64,000 nt of DNA from Plasmodium coatneyi (lineage: Eukaryota; Apicomplexa; Aconoidasida; Haemosporida; Plasmodiidae): NCBI RefSeq assembly GCF_001680005.1, contig NC_033567.1, positions 3,906,001-3,970,000 on the forward strand. The letters are read 5' to 3'. Shown piece after piece: positions 20,287 to 30,522 of this stretch. The notes beneath the pieces were generated by a model. That model did no database searches, was not told the DNA's origin, and worked only from the letters and a program-made list of their open reading frames with translations. Position numbers and translations under genes: made by a program. Within the stretch, counting starts at the first letter, position 1. Each line of letters begins with the position of its first letter.

Positions 20287-20737
20287 ATGGTGAAGATTGT
20301 TGGAAGTCAAGCGGGTGAGAAATTTACGGGCGCGTTTTCATATCGACATGCCTATGTGGATGTCATTCTCCTCCTATGAACGAACGTATGTTTGTAGAGC
20401 CGCTCCACGAGAAGCATATCCCTGCACACCCACTTTTCCCTACTGAACAGATTTCGAAGCAATCCTTTCTCAGAACGAGTTAGTCATTGTGGACTTTTTC
20501 GCAGAGTGGTGTGGACCCTGCAAAAGAATAGCACCATTTTATGAAGAATGCTCGAAGAAGTACACCAAGATGGTTTTTATAAAAGTCGATGTAGATGAGG
20601 TGTCCGAAGTCACGGAGAAGGAAAACATAACATCCATGCCAACCTTTAAGGTGTACAAAAATGGAAGTGTGGTGGACACATTGCTAGGGGCCAACGACAC
20701 GGCGCTGAAGCAGCTCATTGAAAAGTATGCCGCATAG
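20287..20737 (+). CDS. TRX1: Thioredoxin 1, two exons (20287-20314, 20451-20737)
   Basis: This is the cytosolic disulfide reductant that accepts electrons from thioredoxin reductase and serves peroxiredoxins and ribonucleotide reductase. Exon 1 encodes MVKIVGSQA plus one base. The donor GTGAGA is at 20315 and the acceptor AACAG ends at 20450. Joining gives a 104-aa protein, the expected length for Plasmodium Trx1. The active site is WCGPCK, and the cis-proline loop is SMPTF. The fit of family sequence across the junction (SQA, then DFEAILSQNELVIVDFF) confirms the splice. The intron is 136 nt. No targeting sequence precedes the fold, consistent with a cytosolic form. Confidence 0.96.
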
Positions 20738-21445
20738 GGTATAGAATCTTACGGACGGACGGACAGGTGGATCGATGGAACGATGGAAGAGAAAAATTAG
20801 AAAAAAAGAAAGTGCATTCACCAGTGTGCATGAGTTGTTCATCCATGTCAGATCAATTGGAAGGCCAACTTTTTTTTGTAAATGAGCGACATGCGCCCTG
20901 CATTTCGACTTGTCACATGTGAGGAGTTACCAAAATAACCTTTCGCCGTGTTTACCGTTATGTGTGTACTAGCAACATTAGTCTCTTTCTGTTAATGTGC
21001 AACAATGTGGCAGAAAAATGCAACACATACAAGGGGAAGGGGTGATATCTCTATATGCAAAAGGAGTACTCTACCCCTCCCCCTTTGAAGGCATAATCGG
21101 TATGCGGAAGTGTTAAAGAGGAGCATTTTTTTTTTTTTTTTTTTTTTTTCTTAATTCCCCATAATGGAAAACATATGAGAAAAATTACACACGTGTGTAT
21201 ATACATTACACGCACATAGTGTGAACACGTCGCGTAACTGAGAACGCGTAATTAACGAATAAAACATGAGAGAGACAATTGCGTTAAATGAAAAAGCGCT
21301 ACAAAACAAAAGGTGGGTAAAATTAAATGTTGCCCTATTTGAAAAAGGGGCCAAACAAGCGATTACACGCATATAACAAGCTAACGCGAATGATGGAAAC
21401 ATTTAAAAAGAATAACCCCACATGTGCTAGGACTGCCCAGGCCTC
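20738..21445. other. Convergent intergenic region, thioredoxin / 825-aa gene
   Basis: This 3' flanking DNA carries short GGAC and GATGGAAC repeats at ~20750-20790 and a 24-nt T-run at 21126-21149. No gene is seen. Confidence 0.4.
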
Positions 21446-23923
21446 TTACACAAAATTTACGTTAAAGTAATCGCTCATTTTTTGGGATACAAAATCTTGA
21501 ATTTGTTTCTTTATCTGATAATCACCAACACCACATAAGGCCATGTTTGGTTTTTTCCCAACGGATTTTTTCTTCCGCATTTGTTCATGCCCATTTTTAC
21601 AATCACTAGGATGATCATTTTGGAAAATTCCCCTTCCTTTTTCCTCCACACCACATTTTAAAGCTTCCTCTGTACCAGTGTGCATATGTTGGGATATGCC
21701 ATAGTAGGCGGGATAGGAACGCAGCGTATCTTTATAATCATACACTTTGCTCAGCTGCCTTAAATTATCACCATCATCATCAGGTAAAGAATTTATGCTA
21801 AATTTTCCAGTCAAGGAATTAAAATTAATTTTCCTAAGCATCCTTTTTGTATTTTCGTTCTGTTCAGTTAAATAGTTTTGAAAATACGTTGCCGAATCTT
21901 CCACTGATTTAAAATTATCCCCTTGGTTTATGGCGAATTGCTTTCCCTTCACTAATCGCCACTTATCATTATATTCTATGATGGTGTCCTGATTACACTC
22001 GGATACAATTCCGTTATTCTGTTTTGTCGTTATTCCTTGAATAATTTGGGGCACATCATAATTCTGGTTGTCATATAATTGCCGTTCTGGAATGCAGCTT
22101 TTTATTTCGTCCAGTTGGTAATCGTTTTGTACAAATGTGCTAAGGTAGTTCTTCCCGCTCCTGTGTTGGTGGTTGCCTCCGAAAACTTCACGTGATTGGT
22201 TCATTTTTTGAGTAGACCTAGTTGGGCTCATATTCTGTTCATTATCTCCATTAAAGAGGGCTATCTTGGGGGTAGCGTGTTGGTCTAGCAGAGTTGCTAC
22301 ACTGGGAGATCCCATCTCGTGTGATGAACCATTCTTCCAGGAGGGCGTGCCGGCCTTTCCCGAACTGTCAGCATGAAGAACGCAGCCTTTACTTTGTCTC
22401 AGTCCATATGCATTTGGTCGATCAGTAAAGAAGGTGCCACTTACATGCTTGTTATAGTAATATGTCTTGTCAGAAATCGGATCAGCAGGATGGTCACACG
22501 TGTTGTAATTTGCACCGATGAAAACGTTTGGTTGTACTTCCTTTTCCATTTTAATATGGCCCATCGGGGTATACGCTCCGAGTGTCATAAAAGCACCGTT
22601 CTTAGCTTCTTCTTCCTTCCCTGCTGAATTGCTCGTTATAATTTTGTTCGAGGTGGAGGCCAATTTGGGGGAATTCTCATCATGGACCACATGTCCATAT
22701 GAAAAAACAGAGTCGTTCAAAGGATGATGAAAATGCTTGTTAATATTTTCGCTTCCCATTGTTGCCTTATTCACGTATAGTAAGTCATCGCTTGGAAAAT
22801 CTACTAAGCTGCTATTAAGAGGATGGTGCTTCTTCAAATCCGTTTTTATATTTACGCTTGTCATATTGGGCCCGTTATTTTGATATCCCTTCAAAGCATC
22901 ACACGTTTCATCCTCCCCCCTCAGTTCGTAATTGTAATAAGCAGTCTTCTCATCTTGTGGCTTCTCTTTCCAAATTGTGTGACCCCCTATGCTTGCAGCG
23001 TTCTGTCTGCTTATGTAGGGAATGCTCGACTCATTCGAAAGGTGTGTATTATTCCCCCTCTGTTGGAACATTAGCAGTTTTTCCTTATCATAGGTGGACG
23101 GATCCCTTTTGTCGTAAAAAATATGCGTACCACTATTTACTAATCCAGGGTCCCCCCCCTTTGGAGGATAATCGTAGTGATTATAGCTTATAGTGCTCAT
23201 ACTATTTAACGCTTCTTTGGTGAAGTACGCGTCGCTATTAGTACCCTCCAGTGGCAAGGTCTGCTCCGAATCGACATATACCCCATTTTCAAATGCGCTT
23301 AAAATATTTTGTGCCGAATTGTATTCTGTACTTCTTTCACAATCGGAAGGTTCATCCTTTGGACAGTTATCCGTTAAACACTTTTTGCTCATTTTTTGCA
23401 TTGGATTCATTTGTGACATTGCTTCATATTTGTTCTTTGTGCTGGTTGCACCATTGGGGCTCCCTCCTGATTGACCTGTTTGGGGTAACTTGCCTGAGTA
23501 AGTGCCTTGATTCGAGAACACAAACGATTGATGCAGGTCTTTAACAGTTTGTGTTGCGTCTTTTTCATGAGTTGTCTCTAAGCCTCTACTGTAGTGGTAG
23601 TACTGAGGAGTGTTGGGCAAAAGATCAGTTCTATTATAGGATAGGTCTCTTATCATCTCATTATTTGCCTCGTTTAAACGTTCGTTCTGCCTCTTCTCCA
23701 TTTGAAGAGCCGAATTGTGCGCTATTTCTGGATGTTCCCTTTTGATTGGGCTTCCAACCAGCTTCATCTTTTTGAAAGCACCTCCCCAGGCAACTTCCCC
23801 CATCGCGCTCTCACATGCCGGATCACATTTGGCACTTTCCCTATGTGATGAATTAATATAGGTGCCCCCATCCGTTGGGAGATTTCCTATGTAGTTGTGC
23901 TCGCTGTAACGTGGTACTTCCAT
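21446..23923 (-). CDS. Conserved Plasmodium protein of unknown function, 825 aa
   Basis: A single uninterrupted frame runs from the ATG at 23923. The protein is hydrophilic and probably largely disordered, rich in Asn, Ser, Lys, Asp and Tyr, with many short charged motifs and no hydrophobic segment long enough for a membrane anchor. The most ordered-looking part is near the C-terminus: an EYNDKWRLVKGKQFAINQG segment, then an acidic linker, then a final amphipathic helix (QIKKQIQDFVSQKMSDYF). No catalytic motif, zinc pattern or repeat was recognised. It shares a divergent promoter region with SPP, 1.86 kb away. I cannot assign a function. Confidence 0.85.
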   Translation of the reverse strand: MEVPRYSEHNYIGNLPTDGGTYINSSHRESAKCDPACESAMGEVAWGGAFKKMKLVGSPIKREHPEIAHNSALQMEKRQNERLNEANNEMIRDLSYNRTDLLPNTPQYYHYSRGLETTHEKDATQTVKDLHQSFVFSNQGTYSGKLPQTGQSGGSPNGATSTKNKYEAMSQMNPMQKMSKKCLTDNCPKDEPSDCERSTEYNSAQNILSAFENGVYVDSEQTLPLEGTNSDAYFTKEALNSMSTISYNHYDYPPKGGDPGLVNSGTHIFYDKRDPSTYDKEKLLMFQQRGNNTHLSNESSIPYISRQNAASIGGHTIWKEKPQDEKTAYYNYELRGEDETCDALKGYQNNGPNMTSVNIKTDLKKHHPLNSSLVDFPSDDLLYVNKATMGSENINKHFHHPLNDSVFSYGHVVHDENSPKLASTSNKIITSNSAGKEEEAKNGAFMTLGAYTPMGHIKMEKEVQPNVFIGANYNTCDHPADPISDKTYYYNKHVSGTFFTDRPNAYGLRQSKGCVLHADSSGKAGTPSWKNGSSHEMGSPSVATLLDQHATPKIALFNGDNEQNMSPTRSTQKMNQSREVFGGNHQHRSGKNYLSTFVQNDYQLDEIKSCIPERQLYDNQNYDVPQIIQGITTKQNNGIVSECNQDTIIEYNDKWRLVKGKQFAINQGDNFKSVEDSATYFQNYLTEQNENTKRMLRKINFNSLTGKFSINSLPDDDGDNLRQLSKVYDYKDTLRSYPAYYGISQHMHTGTEEALKCGVEEKGRGIFQNDHPSDCKNGHEQMRKKKSVGKKPNMALCGVGDYQIKKQIQDFVSQKMSDYFNVNFV

Positions 23924-25787
23924 GGTATTCCTTTTTATGTAGTGTAGTGGTGATTGCTGCAGGGGTGCAGTTTAATTACGGGGTTGGTGTAGCACAATAG
24001 GGGCTGCAATTCTCACCTGTGTTCTCGCATACATATATGTATAACCCACATGTACAAGTGGAGCCTGTCCCACTGTCAAAAAGGTGCCCAATCGAGCGAA
24101 AGGGATAAATGAACTCACATAAAAGGGTTAAACTTTGTTTCGAATTTTCTTTTTTTCAATGTTAACAAGTTCGCACAATGGTTTTATCGAATATGCGGGT
24201 GCGGATTTTTACTGCCGCTTCGTCTTTCAATTGTAAATAGGAAGACAAAAACGGGAACGGTCACTTGAATAACCACTGAGGACCAATACTTTGCGTAAAG
24301 GCGGCACTCCGTCAGAAGACAAATAACACTTGCTGAGCTAGGCCGATACGTACAGACAAATTTTAATTAGAACAAAGAAAATGCTGATAGCTATTTGTTA
24401 GAGCAAATTATGATGAGGGAAATTCTCCCCGAATGCGGAATAAAATTTCTACAATATTTTGAAATATTTTTTTAATTAGCAAATTGTTTGGTGAAGACAA
24501 ATGAACAAATGTTACTTATCTGTTTTGATGGTTTGCCGTACTTAAGTTGATTTCAAAGGGGATGGCAGAAGGACGGTGTAAAAATGCAAAACAAATTAAC
24601 GTGATGGAAAAAAATGAGGAACAACCTGATGAATGGCAAAAGTGTAAGCAGAAAATGAGAACAGCGCCATAAGTTGAAAAAAAAAAAAATGTCTATACGG
24701 TTCACACCCTTGCGGAGGACACACCACATTTGAACTGTCATATTTTTGGAAGCCCTAGAAGTAAACCTGGGGGGGTTAACTCAAAAATGGTGTCACGTGT
24801 ACGTATACATATGTGTGAGTGTGAGCATATTGTGCAAATGCGCGTGTTTTTTTTTTTTTTTTTTTTCCATCTTTTCCTAGGCAATTTTTGTAAAATGCCA
24901 TTTTGGAAGTTATTCGGTCTGTTTTTCCACGTTTTCCCCTCCCTAAAAAAAAGCGGAATAATAAGGTACCACAAAAAATGACAAATGTGACATAAAACAA
25001 CCAAAATACAACAAGAACGGAAACCAAAAAATAAAATACGCCGCAGCAAAAATTACATCAGAGCAGATCAATTACACTCAACGAACGAAATAAGAACTAG
25101 CAGTTAACCATTGCCTGAACAGTTGTACAAATAAGTAGCCACTGAAGAAGGATGCGGAAAAATTCAGCAAGTTCACAAGTGTTCTAGCTGTTTGTATGCT
25201 CGTGAATGTATTTAGCAAACACAGCCAACATACGGATACGTACGACGTGAAATATTCGTCCCAGCGCGCATTAATACATGCATATACTTTTGTGCATACG
25301 ACCTGCCGCACCTTTTGGTATGCCCCACCACGAACATTTTTTCCACCTCCATTTTTGCGTGAAAAAAATTGTAAACGGTAATTCCCCAGATCAACAAACG
25401 TTTTGTGAAAATTAGCACAGTCACACTGGTACATTGCGTATGCTAAAAGGAGAAAAAAAAAAAAAAAGAAAGGCGCTTAGGGTAGAAAAAGGGTAAAAAT
25501 AAACGAATGACAACGAACGAACGACAAGCGAACGAATGACAACGAACGAATGAGAAACGAACGAATGAGAAACGAACGAATGACAAGCGAACAAACGACT
25601 AACGGACGAACGAATGCAAAAAAGCGATAATACAAAAGCCAGAAAGTAGGAAAAGAAAACGCAAAAGCGCCTAAGCAAAACGCAGAAATACAAAAAGTTA
25701 GGCAAACTTCGCAGCCTTGGCAAAAGGGCTAATAAGAAACGAAAACATAATTTTTTTTTGTGAAAATATAAAACATCGTTGGGCTAC
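23924..25787. promoter_or_regulatory. Divergent intergenic region, 825-aa gene / SPP
   Basis: This is probable promoter DNA for both neighbours. It carries a 20-nt T-run (24847-24866) and a minisatellite near SPP (25498-25619). Minus-strand frames near 24550-25720 are Phe/Ser-rich readings of A-rich DNA and are not credible genes. Confidence 0.4.
25498..25619. repeat. Degenerate GAACGAATGA-type minisatellite
   Basis: About 120 bp is built from imperfect units of gaacgaatgacaac, gaacgaatgagaaac and related forms, 170 bp upstream of the SPP start codon. Confidence 0.8.
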
Positions 25788-28540
25788 ATGAATTTGCTAA
25801 AGCTGATTAGTAAGAACAATAAAAAAATGAAGAACGACAGTATGGGCTATTCCATAGCTTATTATTCGAGCTATGTTATAATACGTAAGTGAAGAAAAAA
25901 AAAAAAATTTTAAATGCAGCATAGTATCCACACTTTCGCTGATGCTGTATTCGCTGGAGGGTTCATCATGTTGTGTTTGTAACGTGTATGCCAAATGTGT
26001 GCATTTGGGAAGTTCCCGAACGAATACGTGGAAATAGGACAACGTAGGTTTCCTATTCAGAGAGAAAATTGCCTGCATGATTTAGCCCCATTTTTATTGC
26101 ACATATTAGTGTGATTCCCCACTTTGACATTTTCTTTCTCCCCCCTCACCCTGGATAGTGCTAACCATCGTGCTTTCGAAGTTTTTTGTGATCCCTTTGA
26201 TGGTTCAAATGTTTCTGTACACATTTATAACGATCTATATTGGCAGCCATGATAGTTTGAAGCAATTAGAGGTACGTCATACAATGAAGGAGTAAATAAT
26301 TTTTAGAACGAACGAGAAAGACACAAACCTTTGAACTCATTTTATAATTCACGCTTATTTCCCATATGGTACACTCATCACTGTTTAATGCCACTTTATT
26401 ACTTCTCACTACAGCAAGTTGAAGACAAAAATAAGAAGGCCGATAATATTACAGCCTACGATGCGATTATGTTCCCCATTATCGGCTCTGGAGCTTTGTT
26501 AACGCTGTAAGGAATGAGGAAAAAAAGGATACAGCGCTAGGCATATAACAATGCCAAACGGAGGTGCTACAACGACCAACGTGATAATGCAAAAAGTGCG
26601 ATGATGTAAATATTTCACTTCTTTCTCCCTTTCAGGTATTTTGCGTACAAGTTTTTAGACCCATACTATGTGAATATGCTTCTGACGGTTTACCTAACCC
26701 TAGCAGGAATTTTCTCACTACAAGGGGCTTGTGCTAACATTCTGGTAAGGCCCATTTGTGCATATATATATGATGCTTATATGAGAATTGGTCACGCTGC
26801 ACGAGAAATTTATCCACCGTTGCTCTTCGAATGGCCATAAATTGTCCAACAGGGACAATAAACATAGGAGGGAAAAAGAACATGAGTCAAGTTACACCAA
26901 ATGGTGTGCTCAATATGGCAAAGCTGATGAGGGAAATTATTTCATTTCATTCCATTTTTGTGCTCGCAAAATTTTTTTTAAAAAATGCGTTGCAAAAGGA
27001 AAAACATACGCCAAATGAGATATTACATGCGCTGATGAAAAGAGTGACAGCTGGGGGAAAAATGCCCCATTTGGTAGATACACATTTTAAGGGCAGATTT
27101 GTGCGTAATATCACCGTACCGTTAAAACATCCCCTGGTGGGTGACCCCTTTCCTCTTTTTTAGGAACCTGCTTTTCCGAAATTTTTCAAAAAAGACGAAT
27201 ATGTTAAGACGTTTAAAGTGCCGAAATTCATTTCGAAGGGTAATAACTGAAGAAAGAAAAAATAACACCCGTTATTTTCCCTATATAAAAAAAATTAAAC
27301 AATAACCCGTATTATGCGTCACCTTTTTGCCCTTTCAGAGCCCGTCCTCTTCAACACAAACAAGGGAGAAATAATCAGCTTCCTCGTTTGCTTCTTCATC
27401 GGTGCGCGATGGATTTTTTATAAAGACTTTATCACCCACAATGTGTTGGCCGTGTCCTTCTGCTTCCAAGTAAGATATTTCTCTTCTGAGAATGACTTTG
27501 TTGTTGTATGAATTTACCATTTTGTGGTGCACATGGAGAAGAATATATAAAATTTTTTTTTTTTCTCCCCTTTTAAAGGCCATATCGCTAGTCATCCTGA
27601 GCAACTTTTTAATTGGATTCCTGCTACTCGTAAGTTTGAAGGAATAAAAGACAGTCCTCCTTTTGCAAATCCCCCATGTCGTTACCGCTATGCATGCGTC
27701 GGGGAGGGAGAACTGTCCACATTATAATATATGCCCACCCACCAACATTTTCATACACTTGATTATGTCCCTTTTTTCCCCTCTTTTCCTGCGCCCCCTT
27801 CCGAACAGTCCGGACTCTTCGTGTATGACATATTCTGGGTTTTTGGAAACGATGTTATGGTGACCGTTGCGAAGGTGAGGAAGAAAAAAATAAACAAGCC
27901 ATTTGTTCTAGCCCAACTGATGGATTACATCTTATAACTGAGTGAATACACCCACGGATGTAGTGGACTTGACCCCAAATGCCAAAAATTTTATCCTTCT
28001 CTTTACATTATATGATTTACCTCCCCCCCGCAGTCATTCGAAGCACCCGTAAAACTCCTTTTCCCAGTATCGAAAGACCCAGTACATTACAGCATGCTAG
28101 GATTAGGGGACATCATCATCCCCGGTATCGTAATATCCCTGTGTCTACGTTTCGACTATTACCTACACAGAAATAAAATACACAAAGGGAATTTCAAAAA
28201 AATGTTTAACGACATATCAATTCATGAAACCTTCAAGAAATATTATTTCTATACCATTTCGGTTTTCTACCAATTAGGGTTGGTAGTGACATACTGTATG
28301 CTCTTCTACTTCGAGCATGCACAACCTGCTTTGTTGTACCTCGTGCCTGCCTGTATATTGGCAATAGTAGGGTGTTCCCTATTCAAAGGGGAATTTAAAA
28401 TTATGGTGAAGTACCAGGAAATTACGGATAAAAGTACTGTTTCGGATGACGGGAAGAAGAAAGTCGCTGATAAGGACGAAATGTACAAGAGTCAAGAGTC
28501 CATCTTATCTAATGCGAAGAAAAGAATTACGAATAAGTAG
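25788..28540 (+). CDS. SPP: Signal peptide peptidase, nine exons
   Basis: SPP is an intramembrane aspartyl protease of the ER that cleaves signal peptides and membrane stubs. Exons by splice signals and reading phase: 25788-25884, 26159-26271, 26415-26506, 26636-26744, 27164-27239, 27339-27469, 27579-27629, 27809-27874, 28034-28540. Together they give 413 aa, the expected length. Every junction has GT..AG and keeps frame. The two catalytic aspartates lie in the YD motif (VYDIFWVFG, exon 8) and the GLGD motif (exon 9), and the PAL motif (QPALLYL) is in exon 9. Multiple hydrophobic segments fit the nine-TM fold. The C-terminus is a Lys/Asp-rich tail. The last two catalytic segments sit on separate exons with a 159-nt intron between. 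Identification is very secure. Confidence 0.95.
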
Positions 28541-29624
28541 GTCTACTCCACTTTGGTCACTTCTTAATCTGTTTCTTTGTGTGTAAGTATCTCCCTGCGT
28601 ATGTTCATGCATTTTTGTATTCATGTGTGTATTTACTTTTGTGCATATCTGCATGTGCGTTTGCACCAGGGTGTAGTTGTACATGTGCGTTCTTTACTAT
28701 AAGGCTCTCATTACCTAGTCAGTAGAGCCCCATCTGAAGCATAGCATAACGTAGTAAAAAAAAAAAAAAATTCACTCAGCCACGAGCTCGGCGAAAAGTG
28801 CGAAATTGAACAAGCGCGGAGCTCGAGCGGAAGACTGTTGCGCATGTTGCGCATGTTACGCGTGCTAGGCATACCGTGCGTGTTGTGTCGGTTAGGGGAA
28901 ACTTCTTGCAGATTACATAAAAAAATGGTGATAATGTTTTTTTTTAAAACTCCTCGTGTGAAAAGTTTTACTATGTGTTTATGTACACTTATCCTTTTTT
29001 TTTTTTTTTTTTTTTTTGATATTTTTTTAGAGTTACAGAATTATTTATTAAAAAAAAAAAAACAGTAATACGCATTTTAAAATGTGCACTATTGAATGCA
29101 TACAAAGTTGTAACGTTTCTTTGATGCTGTCTTTGTAGTTCGTATTTAAGTGTATAGCGATTGGGGACAGCCAATTTGTTCAAAGAGAAGTCAGCGGTTG
29201 TTGCTTTTTCAGCACAATTGTACCCACGCGGAGTTCGGTTAATCCTTTTAGATAATTTTTATTTACACAAAGGTGGATGTACCTTTTTTTTTTTTTTTTT
29301 TTTTTTTTCAATTAAATGATATGACCTTTAAAAAAGGATATTTTTTCATTTGTAGTTATTTGGCTTCCACATGTGGGGATGTGTTTGCCGTCCGTCTGCG
29401 TGTTACAAATTCGTTGCACGCGATTGAACATGTACGCCCAACTGTTTGTACAAAAATAAAAAAAAGTGAGTAAAGGAGTCAAATTTTAACGGCACAAAAA
29501 AAGAAAGAAAGACAAAAAGAAAAAATAATAAAAAAAAACAATAGTATCATAATATAATTGCGATGCGTCATATTTGCGGATATTTTACTCCACAGTTGTT
29601 AAAAAAAAAAAAAGACTTCGAATG
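28541..29624. other. Convergent intergenic region, SPP / DUF167 gene
   Basis: This 3' flanking DNA has T-runs at 28995-29017 (23 nt) and 29284-29308 (25 nt) and a short TTGCGCATG repeat near 28839-28860. No gene is seen. Confidence 0.4.
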
Positions 29625-30522
29625 TCACTCAACATTTTCGGCAATTTTGCTATTTAAGTCATCCAGGGAGATATTTGAAACCATTAAAACCTACGAAATT
29701 GAGGGAATTATTTAGGTGGATAAGCGGAACAGAAACTTTAAAGACAGCGCATTCTACTTGGCGCTTGTTCATGCCATTTCGTTTTTACTTTGTCCCTTGA
29801 TTTCAGCCCGGAAACGATGGATATGTCCCTCTTTTTCAAGTCCACTGAAAAGTGTGCGCCGCAGGGGAAGAAAAAAAAAAAAAAAAAAATTAAAACCGCG
29901 TAAAAGTGTAGCAGCGTAACCGCACAACCGTGTATGCGCTTTTCGCAGAATGCTACGCCGTCGCAATATTGAACTTACGGATATCAGAGAAGTAACCTAT
30001 GATGGCAATATTGGACTGGTTGTTTATTGGCTGCTCTTGAATATTAATATTCAGCACTTCCCTATCTGAGTTAAAATCTGTAGAGGAACGCGGAAAAGAA
30101 ACAAACCGGCGTGAAACTTAGGTATATGCTTAAGGAGTCACCAATACAGATGGATAATCGCAATTTGCAACTGGACGTGCACTCTCTAAGCGAGCATTGT
30201 TTTGTGTAATGATTACATATGGACGTGTTCTTTGCATTAGGCTTAACACGCAGATTTATTAAAAAATTTTCATCTTTTTTTTTTATATAACTGGGGAGAT
30301 TTTCAGTTACATTTTTTGCCTGAACGATCAGAAGAAAAAGGGGCACATAACATGTTCGGAGGGGAAAAAGAAAAAAAAGAAAACCTTTTAAGGAGAATTG
30401 CCACTAAACTTGGGTGTGCAAAAGCGCTTCCTCAGTTTTGTCCACTTTTTTTTCATCTTAACCGTTTCTTTGGCTACACTTTTCGGCATTTTCCTCAAAA
30501 GGTTGTTTATCAAAAATTTCAT
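29625..30522 (-). CDS. DUF167/YggU-family protein, five exons
   Basis: This gene has no long open frame and was found from splice sites. Exons in transcript order: 30522-30463 (tentative), 30319-30217, 30077-29979, 29844-29789, 29690-29625. All introns are GT..AG, phases agree throughout, and the product is 127 aa, close to human C15orf40. Residues match the DUF167 pattern in order: LRVKPNAKNTSI in exon 2, VLNINIQEQPINNQSN followed by IAIIGYFSDI in exon 3, then LDLKKRDISIVSGLKSRDK across the next junction, and VLMV in the last exon. This is the family's beta strand, P-x-x-x-x-x-N segment, and K-x-x-D-I ... G-x-K-S-R-x-K signature. The biochemical role of the family is unknown. Exon 1 uses a GTTAAG donor and is the weakest part. 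Exons 2-5 are well supported. Confidence 0.75.

Noticed and set aside
20489..20737. Thioredoxin as an 82-aa single-exon ORF
   Set aside because: It lacks the first strand of the fold; splicing from the ATG at 20287 restores the full 104-aa protein.
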